DNA of 64,000 nt, from NCBI RefSeq assembly GCF_900101885.1, contig NZ_FNAN01000016.1, positions 124,001-188,000 of the forward strand, in the 5' to 3' direction. The DNA is from Dyadobacter soli (GTDB lineage: Bacteria; Bacteroidota; Bacteroidia; Cytophagales; Spirosomataceae). Numbering within the stretch: the first letter of the stretch is position 1; each line of letters starts with the position of its first letter. Of the stretch, positions 18,394 through 28,400 are shown piece after piece. A program made the translations under genes and the position numbers. A model generated the notes under the pieces. It saw nothing but the letters and a program-made list of their open reading frames with translations. It searched no databases and was not told the DNA's origin.

Positions 18394-18404
18394 TCCCTTT
18401 CAAT

Positions 18405-19745
18405 ATGAAAAAGAGCCTGTTAACCGCAGCTATTTTAGGCATGACCCTGGTTTTCGCAGGGTGTAACGACGACGACGACAACTCGGGCCCGGGACCAGGA
18501 ACGCCGGAAAGCACCAGAGCGTTTATTTCGCTGACCGCCTCTATCCCGGACGAAGCCGGAACGGCTGGTAATGGGGGTACGATGGCCTACGCGATCACGC
18601 ACGAGCAGGCGGTGGATCCGAACTTTTCGGTGAATATCTATCAGAATGGTTTTGGTTTGCGGTCGGCGCGTACGGCGCGCGTGCAGGCGTCGGAAGATGG
18701 TACGGAGTTGTACAACATCCAGTATACCGGCGAGGATGGCGGTGTTTTTAACAAATACCTGGTAAAAGGTGCCAAAGACTACCAGGATACGGGCAATGAG
18801 CTGGATCTGTCGGACATCGTCGGAACTTCCCCGCGCTGGACGAAAGCTGCCGAAAACATCGGGATCGGCGTGCATTTGACCGGCAGCACTACCGTAACGG
18901 AAGGAACCGCGCCGAACCATGTTTTCAAATACACCCGTGGTAAAGTGCGGATTGCCGTGATCGACCTCGAAAATGCACGTGTGCCGAACTCCACCGAGTT
19001 TGATTTCCCTTTCCCGGCTGAACTCGAAGCGCAGGGCTATTCGGTAGGGCGTATCGACGTGCCGGTTTTGAATGAGGCTAAAAACAAAATTTTCATCGGC
19101 TGCAATGTGAGCAAGATCGATCCGAAGAAGCTGACTTACAATGCAAGCGGAAACCCGGTTTGGGCTAACGACGCTGCCAACCGCACGCTCGGAACGACGA
19201 CGCTCGTGGTGGATTATCCATCGTTGCAAAACCCGAAGCTGATCTACTCGACGGTTTCGAAAACCAACAACCATTCGTACCGCACCATGACGCAGTACGT
19301 AGGTAACGACGGCCATGTATACCAGGCTACCGCTACTGGCGGAAAGGACATCCTGCGCATCGACAAGGGAACCAGCGAGTATGACAACAACTACCATTTC
19401 AACCTCGACGCCGCATTGGGTGTAACCGATTCGCGCATCCAGGCTTGGAGATATATCAAGGACGGCATTGGCCTGGTGTTGTACAACATCGCGGGCGATG
19501 GCGGCTACATCGCGATGGTCGATTTGAATGCGAAAACCGCTACCAAAATCACCAACGACTACGAAGCAGGCCTCGATTTCGGCCAGTTCCAGAACCTTGC
19601 CGTGCACGGGGACAACATTTATGTACCACTAACCCCCACCGGCGAAGCGGGCAGATTGTACGTGATCAACTGGAAAACCAAAGCGGTAACCAAAGGCGCA
19701 ACGCTCACCGGCCAGTCGGGATCGAGCTACCTGGGTTCTTATTGA
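18405..19745 (+). CDS. DUF4374 surface lipoprotein (XusB-like)
   Basis: 446 residues with a lipoprotein signal (LVFAGC) followed by an acidic linker of four Asp. The rest looks like a beta-propeller of the DUF4374 family; the stretch DILRIDKGTSEYDNNYHFNL recurs in altered form in both DUF4374-like proteins of the second iron locus. In Bacteroides the XusB lipoprotein of this type binds ferric siderophore at the cell surface for its TonB receptor. The gene starts 11 bases after the receptor stop, so the two form an operon. The function is inferred from family and order. Confidence 0.85.
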   Translation: MKKSLLTAAILGMTLVFAGCNDDDDNSGPGPGTPESTRAFISLTASIPDEAGTAGNGGTMAYAITHEQAVDPNFSVNIYQNGFGLRSARTARVQASEDGTELYNIQYTGEDGGVFNKYLVKGAKDYQDTGNELDLSDIVGTSPRWTKAAENIGIGVHLTGSTTVTEGTAPNHVFKYTRGKVRIAVIDLENARVPNSTEFDFPFPAELEAQGYSVGRIDVPVLNEAKNKIFIGCNVSKIDPKKLTYNASGNPVWANDAANRTLGTTTLVVDYPSLQNPKLIYSTVSKTNNHSYRTMTQYVGNDGHVYQATATGGKDILRIDKGTSEYDNNYHFNLDAALGVTDSRIQAWRYIKDGIGLVLYNIAGDGGYIAMVDLNAKTATKITNDYEAGLDFGQFQNLAVHGDNIYVPLTPTGEAGRLYVINWKTKAVTKGATLTGQSGSSYLGSY

Positions 19746-19752
19746 TATTGCT

Positions 19753-21315
19753 ATGAGAAAAATCCTTCTAACGGCATGCATGCTGACGGCATTGTATGCC
19801 CATGCGCAGCAAGGTGGCGCGCCCAATGCCAACACCCTGATGAGCGCCGATTTCTGGAAAACGAAACCCAGCGTAGCGCAGGTTAAAGCGGAAATCGCAA
19901 AAGGAAACAGCCCGTCGAAACCGGACGCAGCATCCTGGGACCCGACCGCCCGGGCCATCCTGAACGGTGCGCCATTGGAAACCATTCAATTTATGGTGGA
20001 GCAGGAGGGGAACGGCGTGAAGAAAAAAACGCACCACAGCGCGTCGTACCTGCATTGGGCGGCGGCGCGGGGTAATGCGGAGCTCGTAGGTTACCTCATC
20101 GGCAAAGGTTCCGACGTGCATTTGACGGACAGCCACGGCGCCAGCGTCATCGGCAATGCCGCGGCGAATGGAAACCAGGACAAAGGCGTGTACGAAGCGC
20201 TGTTCAAAGCCGGTGTTTCTCCCAAAGCGAAGTATGAAAACGGCGCTACCGTATTGATGCTGGGCGTTGCCGCAGATCCGGACCTCACGCTCACAGACTA
20301 TTTCATTTCCAAAGGGCTGTCGATTACCGACAAGGACGAGTACGGACGCACTGTGGCCGACTACGCCGCCCGGACGGGTAACAGGGAGCTCATTGAAAAG
20401 CTGATCAAACGGGGCGTGAAGCCGACGGGCCATGCATTGTTCTTTGCCACGCAGGGTTCACGGATGTCGAGCAATGGCATCGATGCCTATAAATACCTGG
20501 TAGAAACATTGAAACTCGACCCGAAGACAATCAGCAAGGACGGCGCTACCGTGCTGCACCAGCTCATCCGCAGGCCCAATGCAGAGGTAATCGCCTATTT
20601 TGTGAACCAGGGTGTCGATCTCAACAAGGCCGACAACGAGGGCAACACCTTGCTGATGCTCGCCGCTTCCGGCAGGGATGTACAGCTTGTGGAGCAAACT
20701 TTGCTGCCGAAGATCAAGAATATCAATGCAAAAAATGACAAAGGAGAATCGGCATTGACGAAAGCTATTGCGACCGGATCTTCGGAAATGGTGGCATTGC
20801 TGCTGAAAAACGGCGCGGATGTGAAGGTGGTCGATAAAGACCAGAATAACCTGGCCTACCACTGGTTCGAATCGTACCGCGAGGTTTCGGGCGGCCCGGC
20901 CGGGCCGATGCCTGGTGCGCCTGCGCGGGAAGGTGAGCGCGGCGGTAACGGCCGCGAGCGTGCCGGTCAGGAGTTTGATAAGAAGCTCGAATTGCTGAAA
21001 AATGCCGGCCTGGACGTGTCGGCGCCGCAGCAAAACGGCAGCACGCTTTTCCACCTCGCGGTAGCGAAAGGCAATGAGAAGCTGTTCGAAAAGGCATCTG
21101 CGCTCGGTGCGAACATCAATGCACAGGACAAGGAAGGGGCTACGCCATTGCATAAGGCGGCGCTTACCGCCAAAGACGATAAAATCCTGAAAGCACTAAT
21201 CGCATTAGGTGCTAAAAAGGAGCTCAAAACGGAGTTCGGGGAGACGGCTTATGACCTGGCGAAGGACAATAACTTCCTCGCGGATAGTAAGGTAACCCTC
21301 GATTTTCTCAAATAG
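19753..21315 (+). CDS. Exported ankyrin-repeat protein
   Basis: 520 residues with a signal peptide (ends HAQQ) and an array of about 8-10 ankyrin repeats; typical units are AASYLHWAAARGNAELVGYLIGKGSDV-like and NGSTLFHLAVAKGNEKLF. A Gly/Pro-rich insertion (about residues 380-400) splits the array. The gene starts eight bases after the DUF4374 gene and is followed by the DUF2271 gene. Ankyrin arrays bind proteins; in the periplasm this one could scaffold the redox proteins encoded around it. No enzyme domain is visible. Confidence 0.87.
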   Translation: MRKILLTACMLTALYAHAQQGGAPNANTLMSADFWKTKPSVAQVKAEIAKGNSPSKPDAASWDPTARAILNGAPLETIQFMVEQEGNGVKKKTHHSASYLHWAAARGNAELVGYLIGKGSDVHLTDSHGASVIGNAAANGNQDKGVYEALFKAGVSPKAKYENGATVLMLGVAADPDLTLTDYFISKGLSITDKDEYGRTVADYAARTGNRELIEKLIKRGVKPTGHALFFATQGSRMSSNGIDAYKYLVETLKLDPKTISKDGATVLHQLIRRPNAEVIAYFVNQGVDLNKADNEGNTLLMLAASGRDVQLVEQTLLPKIKNINAKNDKGESALTKAIATGSSEMVALLLKNGADVKVVDKDQNNLAYHWFESYREVSGGPAGPMPGAPAREGERGGNGRERAGQEFDKKLELLKNAGLDVSAPQQNGSTLFHLAVAKGNEKLFEKASALGANINAQDKEGATPLHKAALTAKDDKILKALIALGAKKELKTEFGETAYDLAKDNNFLADSKVTLDFLK

Positions 21316-21412
21316 TTATTCCCATTCCGCCGCATTGCAGCCAGCCTTTTCCAGGGACGGCAGCATTGCGGCGGATTCTTTTCGCCCATTGATAGTATTG
21401 ACAAACCGACCC

Positions 21413-21898
21413 ATGAAGCATTCCTTGAAATTCACATTATCGATCGTTTTCACACTCCTTTTTACACTAAATGCCTTTGCCCAGACGAGCAAATACAAAT
21501 GCCTCGTGCAAATGGACGGCTACCGCGGCGAGGCGGCCTATGTGGTGATTTCGCTGATCAACCCGCAGGGCGCTTATGACAAAACCCTGTACGTACTCGG
21601 GCCCGACAAGCAATGGTACAACACCCTGAAAGAATGGCATAGGTACCAGACTAAAACCAAAGCCAAACTCAGCGCCATCACAGGCGCGTCCATCACGGGC
21701 GGCGACCGCGCCGTGCACGTGATCGAAATTGAGGATGCGAAAATCAATAAAGGCTACAAACTAAGGTTCGAATCGGCCGTGGAAGAGCAGAAATACCACG
21801 TTACCGACGCCGAAATCCCGCTAACCACCGAGGGCCTGGCCGAGCGGGCGACGGGCAAGGGATATGTGCGGTTTGTGAAACTCAGTAAAGTACAGTAA
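21413..21898 (+). CDS. DUF2271 periplasmic protein with a flavinylation-like motif
   Basis: 161 residues from ATG 21413, giving a signal peptide ending NAFAQ; the frame extends upstream to 21335 but without a plausible N-terminus. The DUF2271 domain has a conserved WY..L..W..Y core and the stretch ITGASITGG at 89-97. T90-G-A-S93 resembles the [ST]GA[ST] site where ApbE attaches FMN in NqrC and FMN-binding domains, although the preceding Asp of that motif is absent. An ApbE gene follows two genes later and a PepSY-flavoreductase lies between. I infer a periplasmic flavin carrier that accepts electrons from the PepSY protein; the attachment site is a proposal. Confidence 0.82.
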   Translation: MKHSLKFTLSIVFTLLFTLNAFAQTSKYKCLVQMDGYRGEAAYVVISLINPQGAYDKTLYVLGPDKQWYNTLKEWHRYQTKTKAKLSAITGASITGGDRAVHVIEIEDAKINKGYKLRFESAVEEQKYHVTDAEIPLTTEGLAERATGKGYVRFVKLSKVQ

Positions 21899-21903
21899 TT
21901 CCG

Positions 21904-24102
21904 ATGACCCTCTCTATCTGGCGGTATGCACATTTGGCACTGGCTTTTGTTTCAACACTTTTCCTGGTCATCCTTTCGGTAACGGGCGTCATCCTCGCGT
22001 TCGATGCGGTGAATGAAAAGATGCCCTCTTACCGCATTGAGCAGATCGACGACATTACCCTGGCGGCATGCATTCCCGCATTGCAAAAGGTGTATCCCGA
22101 AATCATCGAATTGTCCGTCGATCACAACCAGTTCGTCACCATTGATGCTACGGATGCGGACGGCGGGCACGTGAAAGCCTACATCGATCCGCGCAATGGC
22201 AAGGTGCTGGGGCCGGTGGTGCCGAAAAGCGAATTTATCCAGTGGAACATTGCATTACACCGTTCGTTATTTTTAAAGGAAACGGGGCGCATTGCGGTGG
22301 GCGTCGTTTCCTTTTTACTATTCCTGATCACCATCAGCGGCGCCGTGCTCATTTTGAAGCGGCAGCAGGGCGTGCGCCACTTTTTTGCGAAAATTAACCG
22401 CGATTTTTTCTCCCAGTATTTCCACGTCGTCAGCGGCAGGCTGTTCCTCATTCCCATCCTGGTGATTTCCCTCACCGGGACTTACCTGTTTATGGTCCGC
22501 ATTGGCGTGATGAATGCCAGCGAAGAAGAGCCGGTAGTGTCGGAACAACCCGCCGATGCCGCACCGCTCGATAAAAGTAAATTTCCTGTATTTCAAAAAA
22601 CCAGACTGGCCGATGTAGAAAAGGTCGAATTTCCGCTGCTGGAAGACGACCCGGAAGAGTATTATGTGCTTAAAATGCGGGACAAGGTGCTTACCGTGAG
22701 CCAGATCACCGGGGCTGTTGTGGAGCAGGCTGCATTCGGCAAGGCCATTGTCTGGGAAAAATTAAGCCTCGACCTCCATACCGGCCGCACCAGCGTCGTT
22801 TGGGCTATCGTGCTCGGTTTTGCTTCGTTGAATATCCTCGCATTCATCTACACCGGTTTTGTGATGACCTGGAAGCGGACGCGGACGAAGATCAGGAACA
22901 AATTCAAAGCCGGGAATGCGGAGATAGTAATACTGGTCGGCACTGAAAACGGCAGCACGCTATTTTTTGCCAACCAGATCCACCAGCAGTTGCTCGCCGA
23001 CGGCAAACGTTCCTTCCTCGCCGAAATGAACCAGTACCAACCTTACCCGCAGGCCGAACACCTCCTGATTTTTACCTCCACCTACGGCCTCGGCAGCCCG
23101 CCCGCCAATGCGACGCATTTTAACAGTCTGGTTGAAAAAATAAAGCAGCAGCAGCAAGTTGCATTCAGTGTAATAGGTTTTGGATCAAAGGCTTATTCTG
23201 ATTTTTGTGCATTTGCAAACGAAGTGGATCAATTGCTTGAAAAACAGCCGTGGGCGACGCGTTACCTGGGGTTGCATACGGTGAACGACAAATCGCCGGA
23301 AGAATTTGTGAAATGGGTACACGCGTGGAGCGAGCATTCGCTGACAGCCCTGGCGACAGCCCCGGCGGTGTACACGACCAAACAAACGGGCCTGAGAAGC
23401 CTTAAAGTGGTGGAGAAAACGCTGGTAAGTGCGGACAATGCTACATTTAAAATCACGCTGGCACCCGAGTCGCGCAATGGTTTCCAGTCGGGCGACTTGC
23501 TGGCCATTTACCCCGCCTCGGACAGCCGCGAGCGTTTTTATTCGATAGGACGGAATGACGGCATGATCCAGCTGATGGTGAAACTCTACGAAAACGGCCT
23601 GGGTTCCGGCTACCTCTACCAGCTCGAACCGAATAGCAAGGTGAAAGCGCGCATTATGCCCAATCCGGCATTCCATTTCCCGCAAAAGGCACCCGCCGTG
23701 GTCATGATTGCCAACGGCACGGGCATTGCGCCGTTCCTGGGTATGGTCATGGACAACCGCGCCGGCGTGCCCGTGAGTATGTACGCGGGGTTCCGCCACG
23801 ACAACGAGCTAACGGCGCAATACCGGCAGTTTGCGGCGCTTCAAACTGAGCAAAATCGGTTGGAAATGCTGCATTTTGCCTTTTCGCGTGGGAAGGAGCC
23901 CCAGTACGTGATGGATTTGATCACGCGCGACGCAGCCTATTTCACCGCGCTGTTGGCTACCGGCGGCGTGATCATGATTTGTGGTTCGCTTCGAATGCAG
24001 CACGATGTGGAAGCGTTGCTGAACACGCTTTGTGTATCGGAAAACGGGCAATGCCTTGACTTTTACAAAGCCCGCAACCAGGTTCTGACCGACTGTTACT
24101 GA
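21904..24102 (+). CDS. PepSY membrane domain fused to flavodoxin/FAD-NADPH reductase
   Basis: 732 residues in three parts. Residues 1-330 are a PepSY_TM module with four membrane segments and His residues suited to haem ligation (H10, and those in ALHRSLF, YFHVVSG and LHTGRT). Residues about 338-480 are a flavodoxin domain (ILVGTENGSTLFFANQI, FTSTYGLGSPP). The rest is a sulfite-reductase-like FAD/NAD(P)H module (RFYSIG, ANGTGIAPFLGMV, C-terminal FYKARNQVLTDCY). Electrons would pass from cytosolic NAD(P)H through flavins and haem across the membrane to the periplasm. It sits five bases after DUF2271 and one base before apbE, so these probably act together, most likely in reducing ferric complexes brought in by the receptor. 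Confidence 0.88.
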   Translation: MTLSIWRYAHLALAFVSTLFLVILSVTGVILAFDAVNEKMPSYRIEQIDDITLAACIPALQKVYPEIIELSVDHNQFVTIDATDADGGHVKAYIDPRNGKVLGPVVPKSEFIQWNIALHRSLFLKETGRIAVGVVSFLLFLITISGAVLILKRQQGVRHFFAKINRDFFSQYFHVVSGRLFLIPILVISLTGTYLFMVRIGVMNASEEEPVVSEQPADAAPLDKSKFPVFQKTRLADVEKVEFPLLEDDPEEYYVLKMRDKVLTVSQITGAVVEQAAFGKAIVWEKLSLDLHTGRTSVVWAIVLGFASLNILAFIYTGFVMTWKRTRTKIRNKFKAGNAEIVILVGTENGSTLFFANQIHQQLLADGKRSFLAEMNQYQPYPQAEHLLIFTSTYGLGSPPANATHFNSLVEKIKQQQQVAFSVIGFGSKAYSDFCAFANEVDQLLEKQPWATRYLGLHTVNDKSPEEFVKWVHAWSEHSLTALATAPAVYTTKQTGLRSLKVVEKTLVSADNATFKITLAPESRNGFQSGDLLAIYPASDSRERFYSIGRNDGMIQLMVKLYENGLGSGYLYQLEPNSKVKARIMPNPAFHFPQKAPAVVMIANGTGIAPFLGMVMDNRAGVPVSMYAGFRHDNELTAQYRQFAALQTEQNRLEMLHFAFSRGKEPQYVMDLITRDAAYFTALLATGGVIMICGSLRMQHDVEALLNTLCVSENGQCLDFYKARNQVLTDCY

Positions 24103-24103
24103 A

Positions 24104-25045
24104 ATGGGCAAGTCAATTCCGATCCTGACTGTCCTGTTGATGCTGGCATTTTCCATACCCGGCATCGCCCAGGTAATGATGAAGCGTCCGATGACGCTGA
24201 TGGGCTCGCTGTTCGATATTACCGTGGTAGCGGAAGACTCGGCGCTCGCCAATGCCGCGATCGACCGGGCGGAGACGGAAATCAGCCGGATCGAAGACCT
24301 GATCTCCGAATGGCGGCCCGGTACGCAGGTTTCGGAAGTAAACAGAAACGCCGGATTAAGGCCCGTGAAGGTCGATAGGGAAGTATTCGGGCTCACGCAG
24401 CGGGCCGTTCGTTACGCCAAGCTGACCGGTGGCGCATTCGACGTCAGCATTGCGGCCATGGACCGGCTCTGGCGCTACGACGGCAGCATGACCGCCCTGC
24501 CCGATTCCGCAGCCATCCGACGATCCGTCGCGAACGTCGGATACAGGCATATTGTCCTCGATAGCATTCATTCCACCATTTACCTGGCCAAGCCAGGCAT
24601 GAAAATCGGTTTCGGTTCCATCGGGAAAGGTTATGCGGCCGACAAATGCCGTGAACTCCTGCAATCCGGCGGCATTACCGGCGGCATTGTGAATGCCTCC
24701 GGCGACCTCGCGGCCTGGGGAGCACAGCCCGGCGGCGAGCCATGGGCAATTGGGATCAGAAACCCGTTCAAAGGGGGAGGGATGCTTAAAGTTCTCAAAA
24801 TTCGGACGGGTGCGGTGGCTACCTCGGGAAGCTACGAGAAGTATGCAGAAATCGACGGGAAGCGGTATTCGCACATCATCGATCCCCGGACGGGCTATCC
24901 GTCATCGGAACTGACGAGCGTGACGGTCACAGGGCCGAGCGCCGAATTCGCCAATTTTCTCAGTACTTCCATAATGGTCGTCGGGTCACGTGAGGGCCGC
25001 AAGCTGATGAAACGTTACAGGCAATACCGATGCCTGTTTAAATGA
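24104..25045 (+). CDS. apbE: ApbE family FAD:protein FMN transferase
   Basis: 313 residues with a signal peptide (ends GIAQ). Family motifs are present: LTGGAFDVSIAA, FGSIGKGYAADK, ASGDLAAWG, RTGAVATSGSYEKYAEIDGKRYSHIIDPRTG. ApbE uses FAD to attach FMN to Thr/Ser of periplasmic electron carriers. In the C-terminal metal-binding segment the usual AD(x)3T reads AN-FLST (AEFANFLSTSIMVVG), so the Asp that ligates Mg in characterised enzymes is Asn here. That could change metal use or activity. The likely substrate is the DUF2271 protein of the same operon. Confidence 0.88.
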   Translation: MGKSIPILTVLLMLAFSIPGIAQVMMKRPMTLMGSLFDITVVAEDSALANAAIDRAETEISRIEDLISEWRPGTQVSEVNRNAGLRPVKVDREVFGLTQRAVRYAKLTGGAFDVSIAAMDRLWRYDGSMTALPDSAAIRRSVANVGYRHIVLDSIHSTIYLAKPGMKIGFGSIGKGYAADKCRELLQSGGITGGIVNASGDLAAWGAQPGGEPWAIGIRNPFKGGGMLKVLKIRTGAVATSGSYEKYAEIDGKRYSHIIDPRTGYPSSELTSVTVTGPSAEFANFLSTSIMVVGSREGRKLMKRYRQYRCLFK

Positions 25046-25426
25046 CCTCAATTTCACTACCTATCAAATGTTTGAAGTTACCGGCACAGAAGCTGCGCCG
25101 GATTAGCTGACATGCAGCTTTCCCCCTGGCAGAGTGCCGATATCAACACGACCGTCGGCCAGGATGCGTGCAGCTTCCGCGTATAAGAAGACCAGCCAGA
25201 ACTTAATGCTTTTTCATTTGTAAATTTTTTTGGTAAATGCCTAATTGGCTGTCACAGAGGTCGATTCGGGGTCTCGAAGCTATTGTAAAATTAAAAGCGA
25301 AGTATTAGTACAAACTTTACTATTTGAATAAAATTATTCTTACATTACTTTGCTTTTAGTTCTAGTCAAACACAGTTAGCTTGTTGCTGACTGTGCGCCC
25401 GGGGCCGGGCGCGATTAAGCCTCCGT
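25046..25426. other. Intergenic region, no gene seen
   Basis: 381 bases between apbE and the propeller kinase gene, AT-rich in its second half. No convincing reading frame. A weak stem AAGCTGC (25090-25096)/GCAGCTT (25114-25120) just after apbE could help end that transcript. The promoter for the kinase lies at 25323-25352. Confidence 0.6.
25323..25352 (+). promoter_or_regulatory. -33/-7 promoter for the propeller kinase gene
   Basis: TTTG at 25323-25326 (-33), an 18-base spacer, then TTACTTTG at 25345-25352 (-7, one mismatch to TAnnTTTG). Predicted transcription start near 25359, leaving a 68-base leader. Confidence 0.5.
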
Positions 25427-28400
25427 ATGAGAATCTTGCACCTGTCTTTTCTGTTTAGCATTGTTTATTTACTGCCCTTATCCTTGCCTGCGCAGGATAG
25501 CGGTCCCTGGGCGATGACCCATTTCAACAGCGACAACGGCCTGCCGCAAAACAGTATCATGTTTGCGGAGGTCGATAAGGACGGGTTTCTCTGGCTGGCT
25601 ACCCAGGCTGGGCTTGTGCGGTATGATGGCCAGCGTTTCCGGGTATTCGATAACTATAATTCTGCACTTGTAAGTAACCGGTATACGACCCTCGGCAAAG
25701 GCAGTGACGGCAATATCTATTGTATGGACGACCTTTACAGAGCGTCGTTCCACAGCCACGAAAAAGGGTTCTCAGAACCAAAAAGGATAGATGGCCTCAT
25801 CACTACGACCGTCGGGACCCTTATAGACTTTAATGAGCTGGATATGGGTGAGCTGATTCCGGGCACAAGCGAGGTCGTAGCCAAAAGTCTTATGGAGCCG
25901 CTTCACTTTGCTTTTCACCCGGTTGGCGAGGGCAAGGGATTCATTGCGTGGAAGTATAAAATTGGCTATGTCTCAAACAAAAAGGTGCAGTGGGCGCAAA
26001 TCCAGGATTTCCCAAGGCCCAAGGGACTGACCGTCGGCGTTGTCGGAAACAAACTTTGCCATGTTCTTAGAAATGGCGAGGTAGCCCTGATCGACTCCAA
26101 TGGCGTGGAGACAAGGCAAAAGGTTCCGGTCTCTTTTCCAGCTGAAAAATCACTGGTGAATTTAAATTCCGTCGCATTTTTTAAGCAGGAGCATCAGACG
26201 CTGCTCAACCTGGATGGTGCTATTTATGAAGTAAGCCTGGTTGGCGGGAAGTTGAAATGCCACCATCTTATTACCATCAAAAATGTGTCGTACATCACCT
26301 GCATGCGGTATTACCCGGAGCAGGGGCTATTGATCGTAGGGGCCAATACACAGGGTTTGTTTGTTTTTCGTAAACAAAATATGCGGTCGTTCGGTAAGGA
26401 TGCCGCATTTGGAGACGCATTCTATGCACTGGCACCGTACGGCGACGACCAGGTGTTTTCCCCGATCGGTGAACTGCCGGGAAGTCCGGTGGCTTTGGCC
26501 GGGTATGAGGGCTTTGACAGGCATGCCGTGCTGCGCGACCGTAACCGCCATTATTGGTATGCCAACGGTTTGACACTCTATGAAACAGACGAAAAGCTAC
26601 GTGCGTTGCGAGACATACCGCTCCAAGAAGTGCTCACTGGTATCAACGAGGACGAAAACGGAACGATCTGGCTCAATCAGGGGCTGACTTATTTTGGACG
26701 ATTAAAAGATGGAAAGTTCGTTCGTTACGCATTGAAGGGTGTGACAGGCAAGAATATCCAGAGCTTCATCCCGCTGGGGAACCAGACGTTCTGGCTCGTG
26801 GGTAGGGGCTTGTGTATGTGGATCGACGTGAAGCACGGGAAACAGCGCATTTACCATGAATTTGACAATATTGAACTGAGAACCGTATACCGCGATAAAA
26901 AAGGAAACCTCTGGCTGGGCAGTTACGGACAAGGGTATTTCCTTTTCCATAATGGCCGTTTTACAAAGATGCCCGAAGACCCGGCCCACCATCTCAGAAT
27001 GGTCCACGGTTTTCTTGAAGACCAACGAGGATTTATCTGGATGAGCACCAACAATGGCCTTTTTCAATGCGCCCTTAATGACTTGTACGATTATGCTTCC
27101 GGCAAATCGAAGCAGGTGTATCATCATTACTACGGAAAAGAAACCGGTCTGAAAACGACGGAATTCAATGGAGGCTGTTCGCCCAGCGCATTGCGGATGG
27201 CCAGCGGCCGGTTTGCATTTCCGTCGATGAACGGCGTAGTCGTTTTTCATCCCGATAGCATTAAAACGGTGCTTCCGACAAGCAAAATCTTCATTGAACA
27301 GGTAATGCTCGACGGCGCACCGGCAGGCAGACAAGCGCTCCTGCAAATAGCCCCTTCATTCAAGAGGCTGGAACTGACCGTCTCATCGCCCTACTTCGGA
27401 AATCCCAACAATCTGAATATCCAGTACAATGTAGAAGGCCTGGACGACCGTTGGTATCCCTTGCCCGAAAACAACCGCATTGTACTGAACACCCTGCAAT
27501 ACGGAAGCTACAAGCTTCGGCTGAGGAAGGAGGGAGGGTTTGGTACCGGTAATTACATCATGGCGGGGTTACCCTTGGTGGTAATGCCGTTTTTCTACCA
27601 AACCTGGTTGTTTTACCTGCTTATTGTCGCTTTTGTCATTGCCGCCATCGTGGTGTTCATCAAAATGCGGTACCGGTACCTTCTTCGCCAGCGCAACCGA
27701 CTCGAAACGGAGGTGAAGGACCGTACCCGGGAACTCGCATACCAAAGCAAATTGATGGAAAAGCTCACAGTATCGATTGCCCACGACCTCAAATCGCCGC
27801 TCTACTTCCTGTCAAAAGTTACGGGGCACTTGCGCGACAACGTGCAGCGGGATAATTTCGACGGCATTGAACGCACCAGTAGCGAGATCAAAAACACCGC
27901 CGACCAATTGTACCAGTTCGCCGAAGAGTTCAATCTCTGGGCTTCGTCTTTTACGCAAGGTTTTTCGGTTAACAAAACTTCATTCCCGCTCGGTGACCTC
28001 TTGGAGGAGTTACGGCTGTTTTTCCAGGAAATGCTCGACGCGAACGACAACAGGCTCACATTTCCTGCCCATGGGCAGTATACGCTGCACACCGACCGTG
28101 CGCTTTTGAAAGTAATTCTTCGCAACATCATCGACAATGCCAACAAGCATTCGCGCGGGTGTGATATCAGCATATCCGCAAGCGGGCAAGCGGACGAGTA
28201 TGTGACCCTTACGATTGCCGACACGGGCAATGGGATGAGCGAGCCAGTGCTGAAAAGGATTCACGACCGGATCGCGCAGGCATCCACGGCGGCGGGTATC
28301 GAGCGCAACAGCCGGCTCGGTTACCAGATGATCATCGATTTTGCCAACCGTCTCGACGCCAATCTGAACGTGCAGAGCGAGCGCGGCGCGGGGACGTCCG

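Noticed and set aside
18467..18481. GAC repeat as a microsatellite
   Set aside because: Encodes the acidic linker after the lipidated Cys, common in surface lipoproteins.
18435..19607. 390-codon minus-strand frame
   Set aside because: Antisense to the DUF4374 gene with no domain features.
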